Part shown: piece by piece, positions 63,401-64,000 of the stretch
How positions within the stretch are numbered: the first letter of the stretch is position 1
Layout: the number at the start of each line of letters is the position of its first letter
Origin: Juglans regia
Taxonomy: Eukaryota > Streptophyta > Magnoliopsida > Fagales > Juglandaceae
Assembly (NCBI RefSeq): GCF_001411555.2
Contig: NC_049907.1
Location: 38,183,482-38,247,481 of the forward strand
Direction: 5' to 3'
DNA length: 64,000 bases
Notes under the pieces: model-generated
The model's database searches: none
What the model was told of the DNA's origin: nothing
Seen by the model: the letters and a program-made list of their open reading frames with translations, nothing else
Program-made: the position numbers and the translations under genes

Positions 63401-64000
63401 GCTGTTGAGAGAGAGAGCTGCAAGAGTTTTTTTTTTTTTTTCCAGAGAAAGGCTTCTGTCGAGGGAGAAAAGGGAAGGCTCGAGAGAGGATGAGAGAAAA
63501 AAATAAATCCGTTGTGTTGAGAGAGAGAGAGACAGAGCAAGTGGGAGGATAGAGAAAAAAGTAATAAAATAAAGTTTAAAAGGTGAACAATCCATTTGGA
63601 AATATGTAGTAACACTGTTCACAGTAAGGAAAAAATTTACATTTGGCTAATTCAATGTAGTAGATTTAATGGTGTAGCTAGCTAAATATGTGTTTGCATT
63701 TGCATTTGCATTTGGCTAAGCCAATGAGAATGCTCTAATCCAATTGTAGTCATACTTATCCCATTCATCGAAGTGGGTCCCAGTGTAAGTGGGCAATTTA
63801 GGACTGATAAAATTTGACTTTCATAAATACAGGTCATTTGTACGTGAGATATATGACGGCCAATTGTTCATAAAGTTAAAAAAGGGTTTGGATTTGCCAG
63901 CCATGGATCCGTGGGTAGGTTATCTTCTTTAATCTTTCATGTAAACAGGACTAGTTAGTATATATTTGTTTTCTTCACTTGCATGGGTACTGATTTTCCA
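60434..64000 (+). CDS. plastid-targeted C2-domain protein, 5' part of gene
   Basis: Exons 60434-60736, 61508-61566 and 63833-63914 join in frame (phases 0, 2 and 0) and the gene runs off the window. The start is in GCCATGGCT, a good plant context. Residues 1-60 are rich in Ser, Arg and aromatics without acids, like a plastid transit peptide. Then come PPFDINLAVILAGFAFEAY (possible membrane segment), EKVGRCEIDAAGCKTVYLSE (exon 2) and SFVREIYDGQLFIKLKKGLD followed by LPAMDPW (exon 3). The last is the start of a C2 domain, a calcium/lipid-binding fold, whose next residues usually read G-T-S-D-P-Y. I recognise a conserved plant family but know no established name. Intron 2 (2266 bp) is mostly a transposon; the splice sites remain consensus, so the gene may still work. 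Confidence 0.8.
61763..63735. mobile_element. 2.0-kb PIF/Harbinger-like element in intron 2
   Basis: Ends GAACATTCTTATTGGCTTAG and, inverted, GAGCATTCTCATTGGCTTAG, flanked by TAA at 61760-61762 and 63736-63738. AGCCAAATGCAAA continues the inverted repeat on both sides. The right part (about 63120-63540) is leader-like on the minus strand, with GAGAGAGA tracts and an A/T-run. No transposase was found. Ends and layout resemble the element at 43423-45440. Confidence 0.75.
62065..62268 (+). repeat. MITE family 'A' copy nested in the intronic element
   Basis: CCCAGTTTGGATATAAAAG to CACTATCCAAACC with the core AAATATAATAAACAATTC, TTTTTCAAATCCC and ATATTCTAACAATATTTT. It is the cleanest full copy in the window and a reference for the others. 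It makes a third layer: MITE inside a DNA transposon inside an intron. Confidence 0.7.

Overview
This window is nuclear DNA of a flowering plant, most likely a woody eudicot. The genes are split by introns with GT-AG borders, the intergenic DNA is AT-rich, and LINE, Ty1/copia, hAT and PIF/Harbinger-type elements fill most of the space. A walnut/oak-type (Fagales) genome is my impression from the recurring miniature elements, not something the sequence proves.

Layout. 1-16000 is gene-poor: the 5' half of a degenerate hAT element, a cluster of nested miniature elements, a second hAT-like element, and a GC-rich repeat block (9100-13650) with a striking alternating 117/100-bp array. 16476-19609 (+) is an apparently intact four-exon plastid beta-amylase of the BAM1 type behind four CACGTG boxes. 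20613-45645 is a three-unit tandem array. Each unit begins with the same 89-residue KIN/COR6.6-like stress-protein gene (+). Units 1 and 2 share one LINE inserted just behind the gene. Unit 3 still shows the empty site. Later insertions mark single units: two hAT elements in unit 1, a 2.9-kb element in unit 2 and a 2-kb PIF/Harbinger-like element in unit 3.

45915-52600 (-) is a decayed, 3'-truncated MGDG synthase gene whose first intron holds a copia retrotransposon. 54255-54308 is a first-exon fragment resembling glutathione peroxidase. 55275-60178 is a third LINE, bordered by a target-site duplication, whose middle 3 kb is inverted. 60434 to the window end (+) is the 5' part of a probably plastid-targeted C2-domain protein gene; a 2-kb PIF/Harbinger-like element occupies its second intron.

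The functional genes are BAM1, the three KIN copies and the partial C2 gene. BAM1 and all KIN copies have multiple CACGTG (G-box/ABRE) cores just upstream of a TATA box. This fits shared induction by drought or abscisic acid: BAM1 releases maltose from plastid starch and KIN-type proteins accumulate under cold and dehydration. No complete tRNA or rRNA gene was seen.
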